Below the pieces are notes generated by a model. The model was not told the DNA's origin, did not search any database, and was given only the letters and a program-made list of their open reading frames with translations. Positions 37,106-45,361 of a DNA stretch of 64,000 nt are shown one piece after another (position 1 is the stretch's first letter; the number at the start of each line of letters is the position of its first letter). This DNA comes from Hyphomicrobiales bacterium (GTDB lineage: Bacteria; Pseudomonadota; Alphaproteobacteria; Rhizobiales; Rhizobiaceae). The position numbers and the translations under genes were made by a program. The DNA lies in assembly GCA_900473745.1 (NCBI GenBank), contig UCMW01000013.1:1-64000 (forward strand), written 5' to 3'.

Positions 37106-38659
37106 ATGAACAAGGTCGACAAACCCGAGGCATTCGATCTTGACGCCCTGCGTCGCGGTCAGACGACCGCCGATGCTTCCCAAAAGGTCGACGGGGAACG
37201 AAAGGCGGAGATCAGTGCTCTCGCCCGGCAGATTGCCGGCCAGTATGCGGTGGTCAACTACTCGCCGAGCATCGTGATCGGCCAGCTTCGTTTCCTCGAG
37301 TTTTTCAGCCTGCTCGGGATCGCGCTTGCGACAAACTTCTTCCTCGCCCTGGATCCAAGCGACCATTTTCTCGACAGCGGCCTCAGCGGCGTTGCCGGCG
37401 CCCTGCTCGCGCTGCTCTTCATGCAGGCGAGCGACTGCTACCATGTCTCGATCCTGCGATCGCCGATGCGGTCCATGGCCCGGGTTCTCGGAAGCTGGAC
37501 GGCGTCTGTCGCCCTCGTCGCGCTGACCAACCTGCTCTTCGTTGCACATGACACTAACTACCGGACCATGCTGGCCGTGCTATTCGGGGCTGGCGCTTTG
37601 TTTTTGCTCGTCGAGCGCAACCTGATCGGCCTTGCAATCCGCCGCTGGGGACGCAACGGCGTGATGGAACGCCGCGCCGTTATCGTCGGCGGCGGCAAGC
37701 CGGCCAAGGATCTCATTCGGGCACTGGAACAGCAGCCGGAAAACGACATTCGCATCTGCGGCATCTTCGACGATCGCAACGCGACCCGCTCGCCCGATGT
37801 CGTTGCCGGTTACCCGAAGCTCGGCACTGTGGCGGAGCTGGTGGAATTCGCCCGGCTCGCCCATATCGACATGATGATCATCGCGCTGCCGCTGAGCGCC
37901 GAGGCGCGCATCATGCAGCTTCTGAAGATGCTCTGGGTTCTGCCCGTCGACATCCGTCTGGCCGCTCATTCCAACAATCTGCGCTTCCGCCCGCGCGCCT
38001 ATTCGCATGTCGGCGCAGTCCCCCTGCTCGACATTCTCGACAAGCCGATCCGGGACTGGGATTCGGTTGCCAAGCGCGCCTTCGACATCTTCTTCAGCGT
38101 GCTGGCGCTGGTCCTGCTCTGGCCGGTGTTCATCGCCACCGCCATCGCCGTCAAGTCGACGTCCAAGGGACCGGTCCTCTTCGTGCAAAAACGTCACGGC
38201 TTCAACAACGAGGTGATCAACGTTCTGAAATTCCGCTCGATGTATACCGAGATGAGCGACCACACGGCTAAGAATGCCGTGACCAAGAACGATCCGCGCG
38301 TCACGCGCGTCGGCCGCTTCATCCGCAAGACCTCGATCGACGAGCTGCCGCAGATCTTCAATGTTCTGCGCGGCGATCTTTCGCTGGTCGGGCCGCGTCC
38401 CCATGCCGTGCTCGGCCAGACACGCGACAAGACCTTTGGCGAGATCGTCGAGGGCTATTTCGCGCGCCACCGCGTGAAGCCGGGCGTCACCGGATGGGCC
38501 CAGATCAATGGCTGGCGCGGCGAGATCGACACCGACGACAAGATCAAGTTCCGCACGGCCTATGATCTCTACTACATCGAGAACTGGTCGCTGCTGTTCG
38601 ACCTCAAGATCCTGTTCCTGACGCCGATCAAGCTGTTGAACACGGAAAACGCCTATTGA
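37106..38659 (+). CDS. Undecaprenyl-phosphate glucose phosphotransferase (WcaJ/HfsE/UppE-like)
   Basis: 517 residues, polyisoprenyl-phosphate hexose-1-phosphate transferase with the full WcaJ layout: four N-terminal helices, a Rossmann-like middle domain ('[19 protein letters not shown]'), a further helix at about 330, then the catalytic domain with 'KRAFDIFFS', '[16 protein letters not shown]', 'LKFRSMYTE', '[27 protein letters not shown]' and '[15 protein letters not shown]'. It starts the repeat unit by moving sugar-1-phosphate (probably glucose) onto undecaprenyl phosphate. Its stop overlaps the next gene's start. Confidence 0.93.
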   Translation: MNKVDKPEAFDLDALRRGQTTADASQKVDGERKAEISALARQIAGQYAVVNYSPSIVIGQLRFLEFFSLLGIALATNFFLALDPSDHFLDSGLSGVAGALLALLFMQASDCYHVSILRSPMRSMARVLGSWTASVALVALTNLLFVAHDTNYRTMLAVLFGAGALFLLVERNLIGLAIRRWGRNGVMERRAVIVGGGKPAKDLIRALEQQPENDIRICGIFDDRNATRSPDVVAGYPKLGTVAELVEFARLAHIDMMIIALPLSAEARIMQLLKMLWVLPVDIRLAAHSNNLRFRPRAYSHVGAVPLLDILDKPIRDWDSVAKRAFDIFFSVLALVLLWPVFIATAIAVKSTSKGPVLFVQKRHGFNNEVINVLKFRSMYTEMSDHTAKNAVTKNDPRVTRVGRFIRKTSIDELPQIFNVLRGDLSLVGPRPHAVLGQTRDKTFGEIVEGYFARHRVKPGVTGWAQINGWRGEIDTDDKIKFRTAYDLYYIENWSLLFDLKILFLTPIKLLNTENAY

Positions 38660-39888
38660 GCGCGGTCGCCGCCCAGATTCGGCCATTCAATCCGCAGGCC
38701 GCCGCCGTCCAGCTGATGATCTCCTGGATCATGGCGCTCGGCGTCTTCCTGTCGGGCTTCGTGATCTCGGAGCCTGCCCCTTATGAATTGCTGATGGTCG
38801 GCCAGGTCGCCCTGTGGTTCCTGTTCGGCCTGAAGATCTCCCGCGCGGTCGCGCCTCTTCTGGCCCTCCTGCTGATCTTCAATGTCGGCGGCCTGCTGGC
38901 CTTGACCGTGCTGCCGACCATTCTCACAGACCAGGTGCTCTATGTCGCGGTATCGATCTTCCTCGCGCTGACCGCCGTCTTCTATGCCGCCGTCATCGAA
39001 GACAGGCCGCAGAGGCTGAAGCTGATCTTCCAGGCCTGGGTGGCCGCGGCCATGATTACCGGCATGCTGGGCATTCTCGGTTATTTCCATGCCTTTCCCG
39101 GCTCGGAGGTCTTTACCCGCTACGACCGCGCCATGGGCGCTTTCCAGGACCCGAACGTCTTCGGCCCCTTCCTCGTCGCGCCCATGCTCTATCTGCTGCA
39201 CGGGATGCTCAAGGGCCGGCTGACGGAATCGCCACTCCGGATCCTCGGCATCCTGATCCTCTCCTTTGCCGTTTTTCTGTCCTTCTCGCGTGCGGCCTGG
39301 GGGCTCTTCCTCTTCTGCGCCATGGCCCTGGTGTTCATCATGCTGCTCAAGGAGCGCACCAATGCCTTCCGCCTGAAGATCCTCGTCCTGTCCCTGACTG
39401 CCGTCATTGCCATGGTCATGGCGCTGCTCGTCGCCTTGCAGTTCGAGAAGGTGCGAGGGCTGTTCGAGACGCGGACGCAGCTCGTGCAGGATTATGACGG
39501 CGGGCATCTCGGTCGTTTCGCCCGCCACAAGCTCGGATTCGAGATGGCGATGGAGAAACCGCTCGGCATCGGTCCGATGATGTTCGGCAAGATCTTTCCC
39601 GAGGACGAACACAACATCTACCTCAAGTCGCTGATGTCCTATGGCTGGATCGGCTTCCTCTCCTACCTGGCGCTGATCGTCTGGACCGTATCGATGGGCT
39701 TTCGCTACATGTTGCGAGACAGGCCCTGGCAGCCCTATCTGATGATCGCCTGGATCGTGTTGATCGGACACATGCTGGTGGGCGCCGTCATCGACACGGA
39801 TCACTGGCGCCACTTCTATCTCGTTCTCGGCATCGTCTGGGGCTGCGGCGCTGCCGAATGGCGGTTCCAGCGCGCGAAACGAACCTGA
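38656..39888 (+). CDS. O-antigen ligase/polymerase-like (Wzy/HfsC) membrane protein
   Basis: 410 residues from a TTG codon that overlaps the WcaJ-like stop (TTGA), indicating translational coupling. About 10-12 transmembrane helices with a large periplasmic loop containing 'DYDGGHLGRFARHKLGFEMAMEKPLGIGP' and 'DEHNIYLKSLMSYGWIG', the Wzy_C / WaaL-type signature with conserved Arg and His. It would polymerise the undecaprenyl-linked repeats or ligate the chain at the periplasmic face. It completes the Wzx/Wzy-type set except for a flippase, which is not in this window. Confidence 0.88.
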   Translation: MSAVAAQIRPFNPQAAAVQLMISWIMALGVFLSGFVISEPAPYELLMVGQVALWFLFGLKISRAVAPLLALLLIFNVGGLLALTVLPTILTDQVLYVAVSIFLALTAVFYAAVIEDRPQRLKLIFQAWVAAAMITGMLGILGYFHAFPGSEVFTRYDRAMGAFQDPNVFGPFLVAPMLYLLHGMLKGRLTESPLRILGILILSFAVFLSFSRAAWGLFLFCAMALVFIMLLKERTNAFRLKILVLSLTAVIAMVMALLVALQFEKVRGLFETRTQLVQDYDGGHLGRFARHKLGFEMAMEKPLGIGPMMFGKIFPEDEHNIYLKSLMSYGWIGFLSYLALIVWTVSMGFRYMLRDRPWQPYLMIAWIVLIGHMLVGAVIDTDHWRHFYLVLGIVWGCGAAEWRFQRAKRT

Positions 39889-39948
39889 TCCGACGGTATG
39901 CCGGCCTGACTGCATTGAAATTCCGCTGCAGCACCCCATACTCATTAC

Positions 39949-40245
39949 ATGATCACACCCGCACAGATACGCGCGGCGCGCGCGATGCTCGACATCACCA
40001 CCGACCGGCTCGGCCAGGAAAGCGGCGTGCCGGCGCTTCTGATCCTTAAGATCGAATCGTCGAACGGTTATGACGCGACGCCACAGCATTATGCGGCGCT
40101 GAAAAGCGCACTGGAGGGGCTGGGGGTGATCTTCCTTCAGCCGGGTGAAGCCGGCGGGCCTGGAGGAGACGGCCTGCGCCTTGCGGCACACGCCGCCGAC
40201 GACGGAATGCGCCCCGAGGAACTGACGGCCGCCAACGACGATTGA
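39949..40245 (+). CDS. Small XRE-family HTH protein
   Basis: 98 residues. A helix-turn-helix at about 5-60 with 'QIRAARAMLDITTDRLGQESGVPALLILKIES' is typical of short XRE/Cro-like proteins in rhizobia, followed by a disordered Gly-rich tail. It follows the polymerase gene by 60 bases on the same strand and could regulate the polysaccharide cluster, though such proteins are also often orphan regulators. Confidence 0.8.
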   Translation: MITPAQIRAARAMLDITTDRLGQESGVPALLILKIESSNGYDATPQHYAALKSALEGLGVIFLQPGEAGGPGGDGLRLAAHAADDGMRPEELTAANDD

Positions 40246-40323
40246 GTTTTTCCGATATGACGATGGAACAATAAGCCAGCTTTTCGCTTTCCCTGTCCGA
40301 CACAACCAGACAGGAGAATTTTC

Positions 40324-40473
40324 ATGAGCCGAAACAATGGCCTCTACCTCATCATCGGTGCACTCGTGGTCGCCGTCATCGGCCTCGGCATCTATGTCTA
40401 CCAGGAAGAGCAGGAGCCCAGCGGCGTCGAGCTCAAGATTGGCGAGAATGGGGTTTCGATCGAGGAGAATTGA
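40324..40473 (+). CDS. 49-residue single-pass membrane protein
   Basis: MSRNNGLYLIIGALVVAVI... has one N-terminal transmembrane helix (about residues 7-25) followed by an acidic tail (QEEQEPSGVELKIGENG). An AGGAG ribosome site lies 8 bases before the ATG at 40324. Similar tiny one-helix proteins are common in rhizobial genomes; function is unknown. Its last 41 bases overlap the 3' end of the convergent esterase gene. Confidence 0.75.
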   Translation: MSRNNGLYLIIGALVVAVIGLGIYVYQEEQEPSGVELKIGENGVSIEEN

Positions 40474-41512
40474 TCGGCTTCTGTTTCGTGGCCGCCTCAC
40501 GCGGCCGTATGAATAGCTCGAAAAACTTCTGGGGGGCGCCGATGGCGCCCTCAAGCATGTAAGGCTGACGCTTGTGGCTCGCATGCCGGGCGATTACCGG
40601 CAGACCATGCTCGAGCCCCTCGATAAGGCGATACTCAAGCAGCATTGTCCCACCGGTGTCCCGCCAGATCAGGCTCGTCCCCTGCGGACCTGTCTCACGC
40701 TCTCCGGCATCCTCTTCCAGTCCATGCAGATCCAACCATTGCGAGAGCAAGGCTTCCGCATTGAGCGGTGAGACAACGCGATCCGCCCGGCCCTGCCAGA
40801 TCGAAACGGCGGGCGGCACGCCTTCGATCTGCCCGCTTGCAGCGCGTGCCAACTCTCCCCATTCCTGCCTGCCGCGCCGACTGCCCGACTTCATGACTGA
40901 GAGCGCCGACATCGCGTCGCGCGCAGCGCCATAGGGCAGCGCCCCGACCACCTGCCCGGCAGCAAAGAGATCCGGATAGGTAACCAGCATGGCATTGGCC
41001 ATGGCGCCACCAGCCGACAGGCCCTGGATGAATATCCTGTTGCGGGAGATGCCGTGGCGCTCGACGCTGTGCTCGATCATCTGGCGGATCGACATCAGTT
41101 CTCCCCGGTCCCGCGCGACCATGCTCGGCCGGAACCAGTTGAAACAGAGATTGCGATTGTTGGCCTCCGTCTGCTCCGGATAGAGCAGAACAAAGCCCTT
41201 GTCTCTCGCGAGCCGGCTCCAGCCGCTGCCGCGGTGATAGTCCTCGGCGGTCTGGAGGCAGCCATGCAGCACGACCACAAGTGTGTGTGGCTCGCGCCGG
41301 ACAGGCGGCACATATTCCAGCATGCGCAGCCTTCCAGGATTGCTGCCGAAGGCAGGGACCTGAACCAGAACTGACCGGGGAGCCCGGGGCTTGGCCACCT
41401 TCGGCGCTTCGGGTAGCCTGAATTGCGGCATGGCCTTCTCGAAGCTGCGGCGGAGGCGCTTCTGGCTGCGCAGAATGGCAGAGAGCGGAGACATGGAAAA
41501 CTTGAAGCGCAT
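40433..41512 (-). CDS. PHB-depolymerase-family esterase (LpqC-like)
   Basis: 359 residues, alpha/beta hydrolase. Family pattern 'TLVVVLHGCLQTAEDY', nucleophile motif GLSAGGA, 'FCFNWFRP'-like region (NLCFNWFRP) and 'VSIWQGRADRVVSPLNAE' with the catalytic Asp. No clear signal peptide; the basic start could be a poor one. The start at 41512 is a choice between several ATGs and is uncertain by up to 18 codons. Esterases of this group act on short polyhydroxybutyrate or feruloyl esters; the substrate is unknown here. Confidence 0.85.
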   Translation of the reverse strand: MRFKFSMSPLSAILRSQKRLRRSFEKAMPQFRLPEAPKVAKPRAPRSVLVQVPAFGSNPGRLRMLEYVPPVRREPHTLVVVLHGCLQTAEDYHRGSGWSRLARDKGFVLLYPEQTEANNRNLCFNWFRPSMVARDRGELMSIRQMIEHSVERHGISRNRIFIQGLSAGGAMANAMLVTYPDLFAAGQVVGALPYGAARDAMSALSVMKSGSRRGRQEWGELARAASGQIEGVPPAVSIWQGRADRVVSPLNAEALLSQWLDLHGLEEDAGERETGPQGTSLIWRDTGGTMLLEYRLIEGLEHGLPVIARHASHKRQPYMLEGAIGAPQKFFELFIRPREAATKQKPINSPRSKPHSRQS

Positions 41513-41636
41513 GGGGATCGCGGCTCCCTTCGAACCTTGACCCAATATAATGCTGCATTGCAGCAAGCGTAGTATAATCGCTTAGAAAAAGCGTGAAACC
41601 TGGGCAACAGCGCCTAAGCCATTCACATCGCGCAAA

Positions 41637-41671
41637 TAAAAAAGACCGGGCATCTTCACGATACCCGGTCC
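41637..41671 (-). terminator. Intrinsic terminator after tRNA-Pro
   Basis: GACCGGGTAT-CGTGAAG-ATGCCCGGTC hairpin followed on the minus strand by TTTTTTA. It lies about 45 bases beyond the tRNA 3' end and shows that the tRNA's native downstream flank is on this (host) side. Confidence 0.85.
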
Positions 41672-41716
41672 TTCAAACCGTTCGACCAGATCAAGTAATT
41701 GATCCGTCGCCGAAAA

Positions 41717-41814
<98 letters not shown>

Positions 41815-42033
41815 TTACGCCTAAAAGGCTTGTTGGCATTAGAGTTTTCGATTTCGAAGCGCAAGAGGGAAAACGCAGCTCGCGATCAAAAAAGGAACAG
41901 ACAGCCACCAAAAGACGGGTTCGGCGCAGAAAGTCCCACGAGAGTCCCACGGGATGTTTCCATTCCGTTCCCGCGCTTGTTGCAAAGCGACAACCTCTCA
42001 TGCGATGTCAGACAATATGCTGAGGGTACGCTT
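41815..42033. other. Junction between host tRNA and prophage accessory genes
   Basis: 219 bases without a supported gene, between the 5' end of tRNA-Pro and the first prophage-side gene. It contains a direct repeat AGTCCCACG at 41932-41940 and 41943-41951 (11-base period), of a kind often seen near attachment sites. No integrase reading frame is present. The exact left end of the prophage cannot be fixed without the other end. Confidence 0.45.
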
Positions 42034-42546
42034 ATGGACTACAATGAAGAAGAACGGCCGGAATTCACTGCATGGAAGCTCAATCACGAGAGCGCGAAAG
42101 AATCGCATGCAGCCCATCGAAATGATTCCGCCCTCTTGTTTCAGGCCGGGCTGTCTTTCGGCTTGGAAGCGATGAAGACCGCAATACTGGTCAACGGCGG
42201 GGCAGTTGTCGCCATGATGGCGTTCATCGGGGCAACGTATAATGCCGAACCTGTGGATGTGGACAGGGTGCGGTCGGCCCTGCTGTTGCCGGCGTTTATA
42301 TTTGCGATCGGTTCGGTCGCAGCTGGAATGGCATCCGGCTTCGCATACTTTGCTCAGTACCTCTATCAACAGGTCGTTGAGAGCCAGGAGATGCACTGGG
42401 AAAGACCCTACATCAGAGAAACAGTGAAATCGGCACGCCCTATGAGGTGGGGCAAATTTTGGCACATCCTCTGTGTTGTCATGGTTTTGGTGTCATATGG
42501 ACTTTTGATTGCCGGTTTGGTCCTCGCCTACATGGCTTTGACGTGA
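42034..42546 (+). CDS. Four-helix membrane protein of unknown function (prophage edge)
   Basis: 170 residues from MDYNEEERPEF, preceded by GAGGG. A hydrophilic N-terminus (His/Ser-rich 'SAKESHAAHRNDSA') is followed by four hydrophobic helices (about 52-70, 80-105, 140-165). I do not recognise a family. Being next to the attachment-side tRNA and on the opposite strand to the late operon, it is a typical place for a lysogeny-expressed accessory (moron) gene, such as an exclusion protein. That is inference. Confidence 0.65.
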   Translation: MDYNEEERPEFTAWKLNHESAKESHAAHRNDSALLFQAGLSFGLEAMKTAILVNGGAVVAMMAFIGATYNAEPVDVDRVRSALLLPAFIFAIGSVAAGMASGFAYFAQYLYQQVVESQEMHWERPYIRETVKSARPMRWGKFWHILCVVMVLVSYGLLIAGLVLAYMALT

Positions 42547-42737
42547 GACCGTGGCTCAACGTTCGAGTACCTGCGGGTGACAAACCGAAGAGAAATCACA
42601 GAGGCTTACAGCTGACCCTTGGTCCCACCCTACCCCCCGGAAATGTTATCCAAATTCTGAGACCCAGTCTTACCAATCGATCTTGATTTGGGATGCAGTT
42701 GGTGCAGGGTGGGCAGGCATCATGGATGGAGATCGAC

Positions 42738-43382
42738 ATGACCCAGCTTTCGGATGAATTGCTTAATGACATAATTGCGCAGGATTCCGCGTCACTGAAG
42801 TCACTTCAGATGCCTGAGATCCCATCTGTACCAGACTACCGATTGATGTTCGGTGTTCAGTACAAACTATCAGGTGGCGTATTCACGGACGGCGCGGTGT
42901 TGTCAGCCATCACCAATGCCATGGGCGCAACTGCAATGGCTATTCACGAGTATCGCAATGCAAGAGACTGCGGCTTAGCTTACATCAATCAGCTACCGGA
43001 GCACGATCAGTTACCCGCACTAGGAAAGGCGTTTGCCCATATGGCTAACTGCATCATGAATGCACAGGTGACGGCGCTTTGCCTTAACTCAGCTCAGCGG
43101 GTTCTGAATGCGACCGAGTTCAAGAACCTCAACCGCTATGAAAGGCTGAGGCGGCTGAGCAATCGAATCAGACACTTCGATGAAGATGTAGATAAGGCAA
43201 TCACTGCAGGCAAGCGGGCGCCACCCTCTCCGATCTGGTTCACAGACGCGGAAGTGTGCTCCGCAAGCGCTCGACTTACCTATCAAGAGTTGGCCGATAT
43301 GCTTCAGGATCATGCAGGCGTATGCAAATTCTTCGCTGACGATTTCCTTAAAGACACCACAGTGGTGATCGCCATCAGTTGA
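42738..43382 (+). CDS. Hypothetical helical protein, weak HEPN-like motif
   Basis: 214 residues from MTQLSDELLND (GGAG 7 bases before the ATG; in-frame ATGs at 42693 and 42726 are possible). Predicted mostly alpha-helical with no signal or membrane segment. The stretch 'RRLSNRIRHFDEDV' resembles the Rx4-6H motif of HEPN RNase domains found in toxins and abortive-infection proteins, but this is a weak single-motif likeness. Base composition is noticeably less G+C-rich than its neighbours, suggesting a recently acquired cargo gene. Confidence 0.6.
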   Translation: MTQLSDELLNDIIAQDSASLKSLQMPEIPSVPDYRLMFGVQYKLSGGVFTDGAVLSAITNAMGATAMAIHEYRNARDCGLAYINQLPEHDQLPALGKAFAHMANCIMNAQVTALCLNSAQRVLNATEFKNLNRYERLRRLSNRIRHFDEDVDKAITAGKRAPPSPIWFTDAEVCSASARLTYQELADMLQDHAGVCKFFADDFLKDTTVVIAIS

Positions 43383-43525
43383 TGGCAGCCCCTCCGGGCC
43401 CACCAAATTTCTTAAATATCAAAGGCATTTAAGCCGTGGTTAGCCACGCCTGTTCCCGTTGTCTTCCGGCGAACCGGCGAACTGCCCATCTTGCCTCATC
43501 ACAGGCGCGAGCCATATGCTCCATC

Positions 43526-43762
43526 ATGAGCATCACTCCACCGCCCCGCCCAGCTGATCATCCGGACCGCTTTCTCGACATGCAGGAAGCGATCGAAGCC
43601 GCTGTTTTGCATGTCGTCGAGGACGCCGTCGAGATGGGTTGGGGGGAGATCGAGGCTATTGCAGCCGTGGTCGCCGTCGCGGAGAACCGAATGCTCTCAA
43701 TTTGCGAAAACGAAAGAGTCAATCGACAGATCGAAGAACTGCGCAAGCGGGATCTGCTATGA
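43526..43762 (+). CDS. Small acidic helical phage-associated protein
   Basis: 78 residues from MSITPPPRPADHPDRF. Helical and acidic: 'MQEAIEAAVLHVVEDAVEMGWGEIEAIAAVVAVAENRML', then a basic end. No family recognised with confidence. Its stop overlaps the start of the next gene (ATGA), the first of three coupled small genes. Confidence 0.6.
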   Translation: MSITPPPRPADHPDRFLDMQEAIEAAVLHVVEDAVEMGWGEIEAIAAVVAVAENRMLSICENERVNRQIEELRKRDLL

Positions 43763-43842
43763 AGTGGGAGATACTCCTGATCGCTTTGGTCCTGGCCGCC
43801 ACCCTCATCTCGACAGGTGGCATGATCTGGAGCCTGCTATGA
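43759..43842 (+). CDS. 27-residue single-helix membrane micropeptide
   Basis: MKWEILLIALVLAATLIS... is almost entirely one transmembrane helix, ending GGMIWSLL. It overlaps the genes on both sides by ATGA, so ribosomes can pass from one to the next; this coupling supports its translation. It could be a holin-like or regulatory micropeptide. Function unknown. Confidence 0.55.
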   Translation: MKWEILLIALVLAATLISTGGMIWSLL

Positions 43843-44120
43843 GGCGCCAGATACCCCTGCCCGAAAACAAGCAGGACCGGCTCTCTGAATACCCGTATGA
43901 GAAGGTCGAGGTCGTCTGCCGCAAATGCGGCCGAACCGGGAGCTACGGCATCACCGGCCTGATCCGCAAGCATGGCCCGGACTTCACCTTCATGGAACTG
44001 CGCAAGGTCTTCGAATCGACCTGCACGAAAACCAACGACGTCACACGCCTGAATGAAGTCTGCGGGGTCAGCTTTCCTGACATGGTCAGATGGAAGCTCG
44101 GACGCGAGCCTAGCATCTGA
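43839..44120 (+). CDS. Small zinc-ribbon-like protein
   Basis: 93 residues from MRRQIPLPENKQDRL. It contains VVCRKCGRTGSYG (CxxC) and two later cysteines (FESTCTK, NEVCGVSF) that could complete a metal site. No known family is assigned. Third of three coupled plus-strand genes; its last 11 bases overlap the 3' end of the convergent late operon. Confidence 0.6.
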   Translation: MRRQIPLPENKQDRLSEYPYEKVEVVCRKCGRTGSYGITGLIRKHGPDFTFMELRKVFESTCTKTNDVTRLNEVCGVSFPDMVRWKLGREPSI

Positions 44121-44334
44121 GACGAACCTCCTGGCTGCCGACGCTGAGGCGCTCGCCGGTCACCGTGTTGCGGATCTCCCAGCTCACCACGTAGCGCTGC
44201 TCATCCTTCTCGCGAAGGCAGGGCACCGCCACTTGCGACAAGACAGACCGTTCGGTCGGGCGATCCTCAATGTCCGGCGCAAGTTCGCCCGAGGCGATAG
44301 AGGGAATGAAAGCAGCCAGGACCAGGGCTCGCAT
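44110..44334 (-). CDS. Small secreted protein at the end of the late operon
   Basis: 74 residues from MRALVLAAFIPSIASG, a short Sec-type signal, then a mature part with two cysteines ('AVPCLREKDEQRYVVSWEI', ending 'RLRC') and a beta-rich look. Its ATG overlaps the stop of the upstream DUF1515-like gene (TGATG). Periplasmic location is likely; role unknown, perhaps related to lysis given the neighbours. Confidence 0.6.
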   Translation of the reverse strand: MRALVLAAFIPSIASGELAPDIEDRPTERSVLSQVAVPCLREKDEQRYVVSWEIRNTVTGERLSVGSQEVRLRC

Positions 44335-44687
44335 CAGTTGATCCCCAGCTTTGCGCCGATCCACTTCCAGAAGACGACCAGGCCGCCACCGATGACGGCA
44401 GCCCCTGCACCGAGCAGCATTTGCATGCCGATGAAACGCTCCTTCCATCGCTTGATCTCGGTGAAAACCGGCTTGTTCTCAGCAAGATCGTCCACCACGC
44501 TTTCGATCTTCGATCGGCTTTCGGCCGCATCCTCCTTGAGAGAGTCGATCTGCTCGTACATGCGGCGACGGCTGTCACTCGATTCCTTGCGCGATTCCTT
44601 CAGGTCTTCGGCAATTTTCGAGAGCTGGTGCTCGATACCGCGCATCTGCCCCTTGAGTTCCCAAAGCACCTGTTCTGTTTCGGCCAC
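44334..44687 (-). CDS. DUF1515-like coiled-coil protein with C-terminal membrane helix
   Basis: 117 residues. Heptad-rich N-terminal two thirds ('LKGQMRGIEHQLSKIAEDLKES') and one transmembrane helix near the C-terminus ('MQMLLGAGAAVIGGGLVVFWKW'). It resembles DUF1515 proteins of rhizobial prophages. Position among lysis genes and topology fit a holin, antiholin or membrane accessory, but this is inference. Confidence 0.65.
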   Translation of the reverse strand: MAETEQVLWELKGQMRGIEHQLSKIAEDLKESRKESSDSRRRMYEQIDSLKEDAAESRSKIESVVDDLAENKPVFTEIKRWKERFIGMQMLLGAGAAVIGGGLVVFWKWIGAKLGIN

Positions 44688-44688
44688 A

Positions 44689-44982
44689 TCATCTCTCCTG
44701 CAAGGCTTCGATCGTCTTCGTCTTCGCGGCCGAGAGCATCACGCAAGCGTCCAGCCGGTCGCGATCCTCGCCCCATAATTCCCAGCCAGTCACAACCGAC
44801 AGCTTGCCCGGCAAAGCCGTCTTGCCTTCCGGCTCGGCCAAAACGGCCGCAGAGACAATTGGCTTCTGGTCCGGCACCAATGCTTGAACCGGGCGAAATT
44901 CATTCAAGTTCCTTCCGCACCCAGTCAGGAACAGGGCACTGGCTGTAATCGCAGCCAGCAACGGGATCAGCCGTGTCATCAC
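44689..44982 (-). CDS. Outer-membrane spanin (Rz1-like lipoprotein)
   Basis: 97 residues with a lipoprotein signal and lipobox LTGC (Cys at about residue 22), then a short mature part containing Pro-rich stretches. It starts inside the 3' end of the inner-membrane spanin gene in another frame and continues past it, the overlapping Rz/Rz1 arrangement. With its partner it fuses inner and outer membranes in the last step of lysis. Confidence 0.8.
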   Translation of the reverse strand: MMTRLIPLLAAITASALFLTGCGRNLNEFRPVQALVPDQKPIVSAAVLAEPEGKTALPGKLSVVTGWELWGEDRDRLDACVMLSAAKTKTIEALQER

Positions 44983-45361
44983 TCAGTCGCTCCTCATAAA
45001 CGCGACGGATCGCTTGCGAGCGCCGACGGTCATTTGCCCGGTATTCCTGCAGCAACTGGTCGGCCGCGTTGATCTTCGCCTGCGCCTCGGCCAGTTTCTG
45101 CGCCTTCAGTATCTCCGCACGCCGGCGGGCTTCTTCCCATATCTTACGCTCGGCAAACGCGCCCTCATCCCGGCCTGCCGCACGGGCATCCGCCGCGACG
45201 GTGGCCACCCGTCCCGTGGTCAGATCGCCCAGAACCGGAACGCTGGAGAGATACGGAATGCGCGCGAAACCCGGCAGGCCCTCGTAGAAGACATAGCCCC
45301 CGATCAGGATCACACCGGGCAGCCCGAAGAGGCGCAGAAGCAGCGAGAGAAACGCCGTCAC
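44900..45361 (-). CDS. Inner-membrane spanin (Rz-like)
   Basis: 153 residues. One N-terminal transmembrane helix ('LFGLPGVILIGGYVFYEG'), then a periplasmic, heptad-rich region ('AERKIWEEARRRAEILKAQKLAEAQAKINAADQLLQEY') and a C-terminal segment ending RKELE. This is the type II membrane topology of Rz spanins. It is followed by the overlapping Rz1-like lipoprotein gene, and its start overlaps the preceding gene's stop (ATGA). Confidence 0.8.
   Translation of the reverse strand: MTAFLSLLLRLFGLPGVILIGGYVFYEGLPGFARIPYLSSVPVLGDLTTGRVATVAADARAAGRDEGAFAERKIWEEARRRAEILKAQKLAEAQAKINAADQLLQEYRANDRRRSQAIRRVYEERLSDDTADPVAGCDYSQCPVPDWVRKELE

Noticed and set aside
41830..42033. Integrase remnant between tRNA-Pro and the first prophage-side gene
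   Set aside because: The frames contain Arg/Lys-rich sequence but none of the tyrosine recombinase motifs (R...HxxR...Y).
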